NCBI GenBank assembly: GCA_964535735.1
Contig: CAZHTM010000054.1
Location: 1-12,884, forward strand
From: J089 sp964535735
Lineage (GTDB): Bacteria > Fidelibacterota > Marinisomatia > Marinisomatales > J089
Direction: 5' to 3'
Length of the DNA: 12,884 nucleotides
Position 1 is the first letter of the stretch. Every line of letters starts with the position of its first letter. Shown here piece by piece: positions 6,346 through 12,835 of this stretch. Under the pieces are notes generated by a model. The model did not search any database, was not told where the DNA came from, and worked only from the letters and a program-made list of their open reading frames with translations. The position numbers and the translations under genes are program-made.

Positions 6346-6494
6346 GCGACTGATCCATCCCCACCTGAACGCTACGGCGAACAGGTAAATGGCATTGCTG
6401 AGCAGGTGAATTTAAAGTTTAGGAGAAAAAATGAATTTTTTTTCAAAAGAGCGAATTCAGTTAACAAAATTCCCACACCTGTGAATTCTCACCC
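6346..6494 (+). repeat. Intergenic repeat, copy 5
   Basis: GCGACTGATCCATCCCC leads into the main hairpin with CACCTG (6362-6367), CAGGT (6382-6386), GGCAT (6391-6395) and CAGGTG (6403-6408). AATTTAAAGTTTAGGAG and AAAAAATGAATTTTTTTTC follow, then the end box ACCTGTGAATTCTCACCC. A 75-codon open frame at 6313-6540 overlaps it but has no protein-like features. It is the last clear copy, 42 bases before the ATG at 6537. Confidence 0.75.
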
Positions 6495-6536
6495 TAGACT
6501 AATTGCAAATAATGATCTCATAGTAACAACGATTAC

Positions 6537-7238
6537 ATGAGATCACCATTCATATTTCTATTGATGATAACACCCGTGATGCTTTTTCCTCAAAGTGATA
6601 GCATTTATGTCACGGTTCAGAATGATACCGCTACCATTTGGCATACGAATATAATGCGCAATTGTGCTTCTGACTATATCATGGATGTCCAAATTATTGA
6701 TTATAACATCACCGTATTTGAAGTGGATACCGCTAGTCAGTTAGCGTATTGTGATTGTTTGTTCAATCTTTCAGTAACTCTGGATCAATTAAATCCTGGA
6801 CAGTATGATGTGGATATTTACAGCACCAACGTATTTTTTGGCGATACACTTTATTGGGGATCCACTACTTTTACTATCGAGGGTGATGATCAATTTGATC
6901 AGCCGCAGATTTCTTCAGAATATCAAAGTCCCTGTGGCGGTTCAGTTTCAGTTAATAATGATATCGTGAATCCATCAGAGTTCACGCTATCCTCCGTTTA
7001 TCCGAATCCATTCAATCCCATAACAACCATCGAGTTTTATAATCCTACTGTCGGGTTTATTTATTTGGACGTTTACGATGTTTCCGGCAGGAAGGTTGAA
7101 ACACTCATAAATGGAGAGATTCGGGCGGGATTGCATACTGTAACTTGGAACGCAGCCTCATTCCCCAGTGGTATATATTTCGTTATAGTGAATATTGATG
7201 ATATTCGAAAAACGCAAAAAGTATTACTTCTTAAATAA
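6537..7238 (+). CDS. Secreted protein with type IX secretion C-terminal sorting domain
   Basis: 233 residues. Residues 1-19 form a signal peptide (FIFLLMITPVMLFPQS). The mature N-terminal domain has NCASDYIMDVQI and a YCDC pair (C72, C74) followed by FNLSVTLDQLNPGQYDVDIY, a small cysteine-bearing beta domain. The C-terminal 80 residues are a type A sorting domain: FTLSSVYPNPFNP at 149-161, VYDVSGRKVETL at 179-190, AGLHTVTWNA at 197-206, then SGIYFV and a terminal KVLLLK. This domain directs export through the T9SS and anchoring or release at the cell surface in FCB bacteria. The export machinery itself is not in this window. No Shine-Dalgarno sequence; repeat copy 5 lies upstream. Confidence 0.88.
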   Translation: MRSPFIFLLMITPVMLFPQSDSIYVTVQNDTATIWHTNIMRNCASDYIMDVQIIDYNITVFEVDTASQLAYCDCLFNLSVTLDQLNPGQYDVDIYSTNVFFGDTLYWGSTTFTIEGDDQFDQPQISSEYQSPCGGSVSVNNDIVNPSEFTLSSVYPNPFNPITTIEFYNPTVGFIYLDVYDVSGRKVETLINGEIRAGLHTVTWNAASFPSGIYFVIVNIDDIRKTQKVLLLK

Positions 7239-7405
7239 TCTCTCATTTTTTGCATTAAATACCTGATCAACCTAACCTGAACAATTGTCGATGAAAAATA
7301 GTTCTATAGATGTAATTATTTTTGAAGAGTGCTGTTGAGAAAGGTGCTGTATAGGTTATTTTTCCACCCGGAAATTTTCACTGTAATTAAAATCGGAGAA
7401 CACCT

Positions 7406-7903
7406 ATGGCTAATACACAAGATAACTTAAAGGAAGCATTTGCTGGCGAAAGCCAGGCCAATCAGAAATATCGGGCATTTGCCAAAAAAGCCGAACAAGA
7501 AGGATTTCCCAACATTGCCCGGCTATTTCGTGCAACCGCTGAGGCAGAACGGATCCACGCTGAGGGACAGCTCAAAGCCATGGATGGGATTGGTTCTACT
7601 ACCGAAAATCTTCAGGCAGCAATCGATGGCGAGACCTACGAATACACAACGATGTACCCGCCAATGCTCAAGCAAGCCGAAGTGGAAGCTCACAAGGCAA
7701 AGCGCATCTTCGGTTACGCTGTTCAAGCAGAAGAAGTTCACGCCCGACTCTACACACTGGCGTTAGAGGCTGCCAAGCGGGGTGAAGATTTAACCGAAAC
7801 AAAATTCTACCTTTGTCCCATTTGTGGGCACATCGAATTTGGTAACCCACCGGAATCGTGTCCCATTTGCGGAGCGAAGGCTGCAAAATTTATCCAGGTA
7901 TAG
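7406..7903 (+). CDS. rbr: Rubrerythrin
   Basis: 165 residues. The N-terminal four-helix diiron domain shows E15 (AGESQAN), E48-x2-H51 (EAERIH), E92/E94 with H96 and E109-x2-H112 (AEEVH). The C-terminal rubredoxin-like domain has CPIC at 137-140 and CPIC at 152-155 for one Fe(Cys)4 centre. Rubrerythrins reduce hydrogen peroxide in the cytoplasm of anaerobes and microaerophiles, taking electrons from rubredoxin or NAD(P)H-linked reductases. Length and both metal sites are normal. The start ATG is preceded by GGAG about eight bases upstream, the first good Shine-Dalgarno sequence in the window. It appears to be a single gene: 167 bases of non-coding sequence lie upstream and no close gene follows. 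Confidence 0.96.
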   Translation: MANTQDNLKEAFAGESQANQKYRAFAKKAEQEGFPNIARLFRATAEAERIHAEGQLKAMDGIGSTTENLQAAIDGETYEYTTMYPPMLKQAEVEAHKAKRIFGYAVQAEEVHARLYTLALEAAKRGEDLTETKFYLCPICGHIEFGNPPESCPICGAKAAKFIQV

Positions 7904-8092
7904 TCGAGATATAACGGATAAACCTATGATTTTACTCGCGGTGCCGACACTCAGAGCCTGGATTTCTTCTGTGCCATATCTGGATCAGGGCATGTCATTA
8001 CGCTTATGTTGGGCACGCATGGATAATGTAAGCTGGAAGTTCCAACCCGCTAACTTGTTCGGTAACGCATCTTCTCTTTTAATACACGGTTC

Positions 8093-8902
8093 ATGAAATA
8101 CGAATCATCCACTCCGCCCGCCCCCGTATTGTACTTACCCCACGGGGGCGGCCCGCTTCCTCTCCTTGGCGACAAGGGTCATAAAGCGATGGTTGATTTT
8201 CTGAGGGAAATCACCCCGACGTTTCCACAACCGGAAGCCATTGTGGTCATCAGCGCCCATTGGGAGGAAACGGAGGTGACCATTACTCATGGAGAAGCGC
8301 CTTCATTGATTTATGATTATTATGGATTTCCCGAGGAAACGTATCATTATAAATACGCTGCACCGGGAGCCCCGACCCTGGCTGAACGGATCTTCCACTT
8401 ATTACAGAAAAACGCCGTCAAGGCGCGTCTGGATGATCGACGAGGATTTGATCATGGTATGTTTGTCCCCTTGAAAATCATGTACCCCGAAGCAACCGTT
8501 CCTTGTGTGCAAGTATCGCTTTTAAATAATCTGAGCGCAGAAGCCCATCTCCAAATTGGAAAAGCCCTGACAGAACTGAGGCATGAAAACATATTAATCA
8601 TCGGATCGGGCTTTTCGTTTCACAACCTTCAAGCGCTATTAACCTCGGGAAATAGCCCTGATCCAAAAAATGAGGCTTTCCAGGATTGGCTACGGGAAAC
8701 CTGCACAAATCCGGACATGTCCCCAGCAGATCGGGAACGCCGGCTATTGGAATGGGAGCATGCGCCCTTTGCAAGATATTGCCACCCCCGGGAAGAACAT
8801 TTACTACCTCTTCATGTATGTTATGGAATCGCGGGTTCGACAGCCACGTTGGTATTTGATGGAAAAGTATTGGGGAAAAGGGCCTGTGCTTTTCTTTGGT
8901 AG
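8093..8902 (+). CDS. LigB / 4,5-DOPA-extradiol-dioxygenase family protein
   Basis: 269 residues, close to the usual length. The family motifs are present in order: LPHGGGP with H17, VISAHWEE with H56, FDHGMFVPL with H121, SGFSFHN with H177 and REEHLLPLH with H236. In characterised members (for example E. coli YgiD) histidines of the first, second and last motifs bind a non-haem metal. The plant relatives open the ring of L-DOPA. The bacterial substrate is unknown, so the enzyme may act on another catechol. The ATG at 8093 gives the expected N-terminus, but no Shine-Dalgarno sequence is visible. Codons are more GC-rich than in the left half. The 190 bases upstream hold no gene I can support. 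Confidence 0.9.
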   Translation: MKYESSTPPAPVLYLPHGGGPLPLLGDKGHKAMVDFLREITPTFPQPEAIVVISAHWEETEVTITHGEAPSLIYDYYGFPEETYHYKYAAPGAPTLAERIFHLLQKNAVKARLDDRRGFDHGMFVPLKIMYPEATVPCVQVSLLNNLSAEAHLQIGKALTELRHENILIIGSGFSFHNLQALLTSGNSPDPKNEAFQDWLRETCTNPDMSPADRERRLLEWEHAPFARYCHPREEHLLPLHVCYGIAGSTATLVFDGKVLGKRACAFLW

Positions 8903-8915
8903 CGGTGCAAATTGA

Positions 8916-9092
8916 ACAGGATTGCCCATAATCTGGGAGAATTCCTGTGGCGAATATTTGCGCATCAGCGCCAGAGTTTCCTATATTGGCGATAATCAAA
9001 AAGCCCGGCGTGAGTTGGAATGGGCGCCGCGTTCATTGGAAGATGATTTTATAGAAACCTTGGAATATGAAATGAAATCGCTGGAAATATAA
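8916..9092 (+). pseudogene. C-terminal remnant of an NAD-dependent epimerase/dehydratase
   Basis: After a stop at 8913-8915, one frame reads to the TAA at 9090-9092. It contains SYIGDNQKARRELEW, then PRSLEDDFIETLEYE. This is the characteristic C-terminal end of extended short-chain dehydrogenases acting on nucleotide sugars (usual form GDNSKARRELGW.PR.L..GL.ETL.WE). The Rossmann fold and active-site YxxxK part, normally about 270 residues, is absent. It starts only 13 bases after the dioxygenase gene ends, so the rest was probably deleted or replaced by rearrangement. There is no convincing start codon. Gene remnant is the best call. Confidence 0.75.
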
Positions 9093-9165
9093 AGTAGAAT
9101 CCAGCTGTTTCCTGGTCCGTGCAGTCGGGTACCGGTACCATTCACGTCTAAAAGATGAGGAAACC

Positions 9166-9294
9166 GTGTTAACAATAATTCTATTTATTTTCTTTAATTC
9201 TAATGTATTCCCCAGTTGGTGGACGTTAGGAGTAAATTATTGTTTTCGCCTTATCAATACTCCAATGGATCTCTCAACCCGGGCCCACCAATAA
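9166..9294 (+). CDS. Possible small membrane peptide
   Basis: A GTG at 9166, with GAGGA 7 bases upstream, opens a 42-codon frame that ends in tandem TAA TAA. The peptide starts with a hydrophobic stretch (LTIILFIFFNSNVFPSWW), followed by TLGVNYCFRLINTPM. It could be a real small membrane peptide or the broken start of an exported protein. A perfect 12-base palindrome GGTACCGGTACC (9128-9139) lies upstream. Only the Shine-Dalgarno-like spacing and hydrophobic start support it. Confidence 0.25.
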   Translation: MLTIILFIFFNSNVFPSWWTLGVNYCFRLINTPMDLSTRAHQ

Positions 9295-9333
9295 TAACCC
9301 ACTGTATTCGGCATATGTAAAAAGAGGATCACC

Positions 9334-9954
9334 ATGAAATCAATATTACTATTTTTGGTACCCTTACCATTGCTTATCTCATGTTACAGTTATACAACCT
9401 TCCAAACGCCGGAAGTTCTGGAAAAGGGCGAGACCATTCTCGGTGTTGGGATATCGAACAAACAGCCTTGGGAAGACCAGATTTTTCCTGAAATATATTT
9501 TAGGAAGCCATTCGTCCGCACCATGGATTGGGGATTCAAATTCAAAGGAATTCCCATTACCGGCGGGGTAATTCTATTCGACATGAAAAAGTCCCTCATG
9601 ACGACTAGCATCGTTACCCTCAGCGCTGATCTGGGACTGTCTTTCTCTTCCTTTAACGCGGAAGATCTGGCCCATTTTCAGACAATTGGAATCTACCCCA
9701 CGCTTATGTTGGGCAATGATCATTTGTATATGGGACTGAAATACAATAAACTACTCATCTCCGGCAACATTGACCTCTTCGGAGATATTCCAGATCAAAC
9801 CTCCTCAATGGGAATTCCATCGTATTTCTTTGGAGCTACCCTTGGAACAGGGCTTCGCCTTCAACCGGAAATTACGATTTTCCAGTTTCCCGACCATGAG
9901 ATGGTGGTGTCCTATGCCCTGGGATTTACACGTTATATTCACCGATCTCACTAA
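9334..9954 (+). CDS. Lipoprotein, outer-membrane-barrel-like, unknown function
   Basis: 206 residues. A lipoprotein signal peptide ends LLISC with acylated C17, followed by YSYTTFQTPEVLEKGE. That start is common in FCB-type exported proteins, where a TP..L.KG..... segment precedes a beta-barrel. The body is rich in alternating strands (GKGETILGVGI-like start, IGIYPTLMLGNDHLYMGLKY, FFGATLGTGLRL, VVSYALGFTRYIH). It is therefore probably at the outer membrane; no catalytic motif is seen. The start is well supported by AGAGGA about seven bases upstream of the ATG. No partner gene is obvious. Confidence 0.75.
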   Translation: MKSILLFLVPLPLLISCYSYTTFQTPEVLEKGETILGVGISNKQPWEDQIFPEIYFRKPFVRTMDWGFKFKGIPITGGVILFDMKKSLMTTSIVTLSADLGLSFSSFNAEDLAHFQTIGIYPTLMLGNDHLYMGLKYNKLLISGNIDLFGDIPDQTSSMGIPSYFFGATLGTGLRLQPEITIFQFPDHEMVVSYALGFTRYIHRSH

Positions 9955-10034
9955 TCGCAGAGGGCCCATTTATCCGAGTTATTGAGAGCATTGGACATGG
10001 AATTTTCATTCACCCAAATTTAGGCTAACCCCCT

Positions 10035-10295
10035 GTGAAAACATTTACCCCTCTGGTGAGCATGATTTCTCTTCCTCTCAGCACCCTTCACATATATCGG
10101 GCAACTTGGGGTTGGACGAAAGCCATTCCGACCCTGAAGGGATACCTGACCATAGTGCCGGAAATCTACACCGTCCGTTGGTCTAACTTTCAGGCAGCTA
10201 CCGGACTATATTGGGTGATTCTGGAAACTCCGCATTTCTGGTCGGTGCGAAAAATAGTCTTGCTCAAGCAAACACAAGGACCGCAGTTTCCGTGA
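10035..10295 (+). pseudogene. Orphan, degenerate T9SS sorting domain (decayed secreted protein)
   Basis: An open frame of 86 codons matches only a sorting domain. FTPLVSMISLPL stands where PNPFNP..TISF.LP would be. LHIYRATWGW stands for L.IYD..GR, LKGYLTIVPEIYTVRW for L..GYL..G.Y.V.W, and GLYWVILETPHFWSVRKIVLL is close to intact. There is no signal peptide and no passenger domain, and the PNPFNP and GR signatures are lost. I read this as the tail of a former secreted protein. The bases between 9955 and 10034 hold nothing I can identify. Confidence 0.65.
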
Positions 10296-10328
10296 GGACT
10301 TCATCCACCATCACCGGAAGGAAACGTC

Positions 10329-10525
10329 ATGGAGGAAAAACAAGCCTCAACGCCGAATTGTAAAGATACCGCTTCAGCCACCGGTCGGGGACTGATCCAG
10401 GGAGCCGGACTTGGTGTGGCGCTGGAATCGGCACTGCGTTTGGTCATGTAGCCCTTGGCGCCGGAATTGGTGTCGCCATTGGTCCAGCCCTGGGAATTTT
10501 GGTTATGCGTGCTTGTAAGAAATAG
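10329..10525 (+). pseudogene. Glycine-zipper small membrane protein with a frameshift
   Basis: An ATG at 10329, with AAGGA 6 bases upstream, starts MEEKQASTPNCKDTASATGR, then GLIQGAGLGV, and runs into a TAG at 10449-10451. Just after GAGLGV the neighbouring frame continues in the same style: GAGIGTAFGHVALGAGIGVA then IGPALGILVMRACKK, ending at the TAG at 10523-10525. One missing base near 10415-10420 would restore a single protein of about 65 residues. Small GxGxG..ALG glycine-zipper proteins like this are known as unnamed membrane proteins in many bacteria. The shift may be a true mutation or a sequencing error. Confidence 0.7.
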
Positions 10526-10584
10526 TTACAATATTCACCTACCAGCTTGTAAACTGTTGAAATCAATCCGGGAATAACGTCAAC

Positions 10585-10968
10585 ATGAAATGGAATGCGC
10601 TGGAAATAAAGCTCCTGTCACACCCCGGGGCTTATAAAGACTTCCCGTTTGGGGAGGATGTGGCCGTCTTCAAAGTAGTGAATAAAATGTTCGCCTTGGT
10701 GGCCTGGAAGCAAAATCCACTGCGAATCACCTTGAAATGCGATCCGGAACGAGCTCATGCGTTTCGCTCCATGTTTGACGCGGTAAAACCGGGTTATCAT
10801 ATGAACAAAGACCATTGGAATACGATTGTGCTGAACGGTTCTATACCAACTGCCGTTTTAGAAGAAATGATTGATATATCCTATTCACTCGTTGTTAAGA
10901 GCTTGCGAAAATCCGATCGGGATAAAATCCAAAAACCACATAAAGGAATTAATCCCACTAATAAATAG
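10585..10968 (+). CDS. MmcQ/YjbR-family DNA-binding-fold protein (DUF419)
   Basis: 127 residues, the normal family length. Hallmarks are present in order: HPGAYKDFPFGEDVAVFKV (13-31), KMFALVAW (34-41), PLRITLKCDP (45-54), AVKPGYHMNKDHWNT (66-80) and the C-terminal MIDISYSLVVKSL (95-107). The fold is CyaY-like and was proposed to bind nucleic acid from structure, but no function is established. The last 20 residues are a basic, low-complexity tail. The ATG at 10585 has only a weak GGGAA upstream. It stands 59 bases after the glycine-zipper gene and may share its promoter. Confidence 0.92.
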   Translation: MKWNALEIKLLSHPGAYKDFPFGEDVAVFKVVNKMFALVAWKQNPLRITLKCDPERAHAFRSMFDAVKPGYHMNKDHWNTIVLNGSIPTAVLEEMIDISYSLVVKSLRKSDRDKIQKPHKGINPTNK

Positions 10969-11015
10969 AATAACTCCGATTATTCATGATGCTCCCCATA
11001 AAACAGTCGTAATGT

Positions 11016-11033
11016 TAATTTGTATATAAATTA
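11016..11033. promoter_or_regulatory. AT-rich inverted repeat upstream of the gene at 11053
   Basis: TAATTT (11016-11021), six bases, then AAATTA (11028-11033) form a perfect inverted repeat overlapping a TATAAA-like element. It ends 19 bases before the start codon, in the 84-base space after the gene ending at 10968. It could be part of a promoter or a regulator site; AT-rich inverted repeats are common by chance. Confidence 0.2.
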
Positions 11034-11052
11034 GTTATGAAAGGAATACCTG

Positions 11053-11775
11053 ATGAAATCTACTAAATTGTTAGCCTTATGTATCAGTTTACTTCTCCTA
11101 CCGATCCTACATGCTGGAAGTCCTGATTCCACTCAATATGATCCCTTTACCCCTGGTACTAAGGCCATCCAAGTTGGAATCGGCAAACTGCTCTCACTGA
11201 CATCATTTCAGGGGACGCTGTTTTCGTACCAGAAGCAATTGGCACCAGGAAAAGCCCGTAGAATTGGTGTGTCCATATCCTCAGATTTGTGGAATGGCGA
11301 CGGTACAACTGATCAACTTTACTATAATTCTTACGATTCTACATCCAATATTGAAAACCATACTTTTGACCGAAATGTATACCAAATCTCTGCATCGATT
11401 TCAATTCTCTTCATCCGATATAAACCAGTAAAAAATGGATTCTACTATTACCGTGGTATTGGCCCCAAAATTGGATTCAATTATACCGATAACCATATTG
11501 GATCAAGTTCAAGAGCGTACGATTACAATCAAACGTTAATAAAGACAGGTACAATAGGATGTCTTGGCGTCCTGGGAACGGAATGGTTTGTGACAAATAA
11601 TCTGAGTCTGATGGCTGAATATCGATCCACATTTGCCATCGGATACAAATACTATAATCACAATTATAAATCATATAGTTATTCGGGTTCATACAGGTCT
11701 ATAAAAGAAATCACCAAAGGACCTACTTTCAATGTCACTTCGGGGGTGAAGTTTGGGATATCCATTTATTTATAG
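11053..11775 (+). CDS. Exported outer-membrane-barrel-like protein, unknown function
   Basis: 240 residues. The signal peptide is at 1-21 (LLALCISLLLLPILHAG, likely cleavage near AG/S). The mature chain alternates in beta-strand fashion, with many Tyr and Ser residues: AIQVGIGKLLSLTSF, RRIGVSISSDLW, YYYRGIGPKIGFNY, NNLSLMAEYRSTFAIGYKY. The last strand reads TSGVKFGISIYL. The strand pattern and YRGIGPKIGF style fit a small outer-membrane porin-like barrel, as in many FCB proteins. There is no specific family match. The start is supported by AAGGA about eight bases upstream. Confidence 0.75.
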   Translation: MKSTKLLALCISLLLLPILHAGSPDSTQYDPFTPGTKAIQVGIGKLLSLTSFQGTLFSYQKQLAPGKARRIGVSISSDLWNGDGTTDQLYYNSYDSTSNIENHTFDRNVYQISASISILFIRYKPVKNGFYYYRGIGPKIGFNYTDNHIGSSSRAYDYNQTLIKTGTIGCLGVLGTEWFVTNNLSLMAEYRSTFAIGYKYYNHNYKSYSYSGSYRSIKEITKGPTFNVTSGVKFGISIYL

Positions 11776-11857
11776 ATGAAGTTGAATGATCAATCGTGAA
11801 TGCGCAGGTTGCGGGCGCTTTTGAGTTTAACGTTGTTTATTTTCAGGAAACTGTTTT

Positions 11858-11880
11858 AATTCCTTAAGCGTTAAGGCATT
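11858..11880. promoter_or_regulatory. Near-perfect inverted repeat, candidate operator of the zinc exporter
   Basis: CCTTAA (11862-11867), GCG, TTAAGG (11871-11876) is a perfect 6-3-6 inverted repeat. It extends, past one mismatch on each side, to AAT/ATT. It lies 15 bases upstream of the exporter ATG, where a repressor or activator of MerR, ArsR or similar type could bind. No regulator gene lies in the window. The same arms could also form a small RNA hairpin near the ribosome-binding region. Confidence 0.4.
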
Positions 11881-11895
11881 TCACAACCCAAGAGC

Positions 11896-12798
11896 ATGTC
11901 ACACCGTCATAATCATAAACTTGGTAATTATAGCCGGTCCTTCGCCATCGGCGTCGCACTCAATATCATTTTCGTCATCATTGAAGCCAGCTATGGTATT
12001 ATCGCCGATTCCCTGGCCTTGATCGCGGACGCGGGACATAATTTAAGCGATGTGGTAAGCCTTTTACTTGCCTGGGGTGCCAGCCATCTGGCGTCCAAAA
12101 ACCCCACCGAAAAGCGTACCTATGGTTTTCGTCGGGTGACCATCCTGGCCTCCCTCACCAGCGCGATTTTACTTTTGGTGGCGTTGGGAAGCATCGCCTG
12201 GGAAGCCTTTGGCCGACTATCTCACCCCCAGCCGGTGGAAGGTCTCACTATCATCATTGTAGCTGGGATCGGCGTGGTCATTAACTCCGCCACGGCGATG
12301 CTGTTCATCTCCGGACAAAAACACGATTTGAACATCAAGGGCGCGTATCTTCACATGGCAGCCGATGCCGGCGTTTCGCTGGGTGTGGTGGTAGCTGGTA
12401 TTGCCATTTTACTCACGGGCTGGCTGTGGCTCGATCCTGTTATCAGTCTTTTGATTGTGATTGTCATTTTAGTGGGGACCTGGAATTTGCTTCAGGATTC
12501 GATTGACCTTTCCATTGATGCCATCCCCAAAGGAATTGATTTGGCGGAAATAAAAAACTATTTAACACGAATAGACAATGTATCCAAAATCCACGATTTA
12601 CATATCTGGGCCCTCAGTACAACGGAGACCGCTTTAACGGTCCATCTGGTGACGACGAAGGATTCCGTTGATAATCTGTTCCTGAAAGAAGTCCAGGAGC
12701 ATCTTCACGATAATTTTGGTATTAACCACGCCACCATTCAGGTCGAAACTGAAGAAGAGGAAAATTGCTGCCTGTTAGATCGTCCGGAATGTATTTAA
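11896..12798 (+). CDS. Cation diffusion facilitator, zinc/cadmium exporter (ZitB/CzcD type)
   Basis: 300 residues, full length. Six transmembrane helices occupy about 14-205. Helix 2 carries H48 and D52 (DAGHNLSD) and helix 5 H153 and D157 (HMAAD), the tetrahedral zinc site with an H-x3-D pair in both helices, the pattern of zinc/cadmium carriers. The cytoplasmic C-terminal domain (about 206-285) has the family HDLHIWAL at 233-240. The N-terminal MSHRHNH and the C-terminal EEEENCCLLDRPEC are extra metal-binding segments. The protein exports divalent metal from the cytoplasm in exchange for protons. No strong Shine-Dalgarno sequence (only AAGAG close to the ATG). The palindrome at 11858-11880 may control it. 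Confidence 0.95.
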   Translation: MSHRHNHKLGNYSRSFAIGVALNIIFVIIEASYGIIADSLALIADAGHNLSDVVSLLLAWGASHLASKNPTEKRTYGFRRVTILASLTSAILLLVALGSIAWEAFGRLSHPQPVEGLTIIIVAGIGVVINSATAMLFISGQKHDLNIKGAYLHMAADAGVSLGVVVAGIAILLTGWLWLDPVISLLIVIVILVGTWNLLQDSIDLSIDAIPKGIDLAEIKNYLTRIDNVSKIHDLHIWALSTTETALTVHLVTTKDSVDNLFLKEVQEHLHDNFGINHATIQVETEEEENCCLLDRPECI

Positions 12799-12835
12799 CC
12801 TGACTTTCATGGCTTCAAAACACCGGGAGGTGCAC

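Noticed and set aside
185..6494. CRISPR array
   Set aside because: Copies are about 0.2-2 kb apart, differ in length and contain whole genes between them; there are no short regular spacers and no cas genes.
6313..6540. 75-codon open frame between the lipoprotein and the T9SS cargo
   Set aside because: It runs through repeat copy 5, has no ribosome-binding site, and its translation has low-complexity, non-protein character.
7261..7283. CCTGATCAACCTAACCTGAAC as an eighth repeat copy before rubrerythrin
   Set aside because: Only two short boxes resemble the repeat and no hairpin or end box follows; too weak to call.
7824..8096. 90-codon + strand frame overlapping the end of rubrerythrin
   Set aside because: It is out of frame with the rubredoxin domain at its start, has no ribosome-binding site and no recognisable domain.
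8598..8999. 133-codon open frame on the minus strand
   Set aside because: It is antisense to the well-supported dioxygenase gene and its translation has no family features; a coding shadow.
9128..9139. GGTACCGGTACC palindrome as an operator
   Set aside because: It is a simple doubled hexamer far from a well-supported start codon; no second copy in the window.
11801..11826. GCGC...GCGCTTTT after the gene ending at 11775 as an intrinsic terminator
   Set aside because: The stem is only four base pairs with a nine-base loop and a four-base T run; not convincing.
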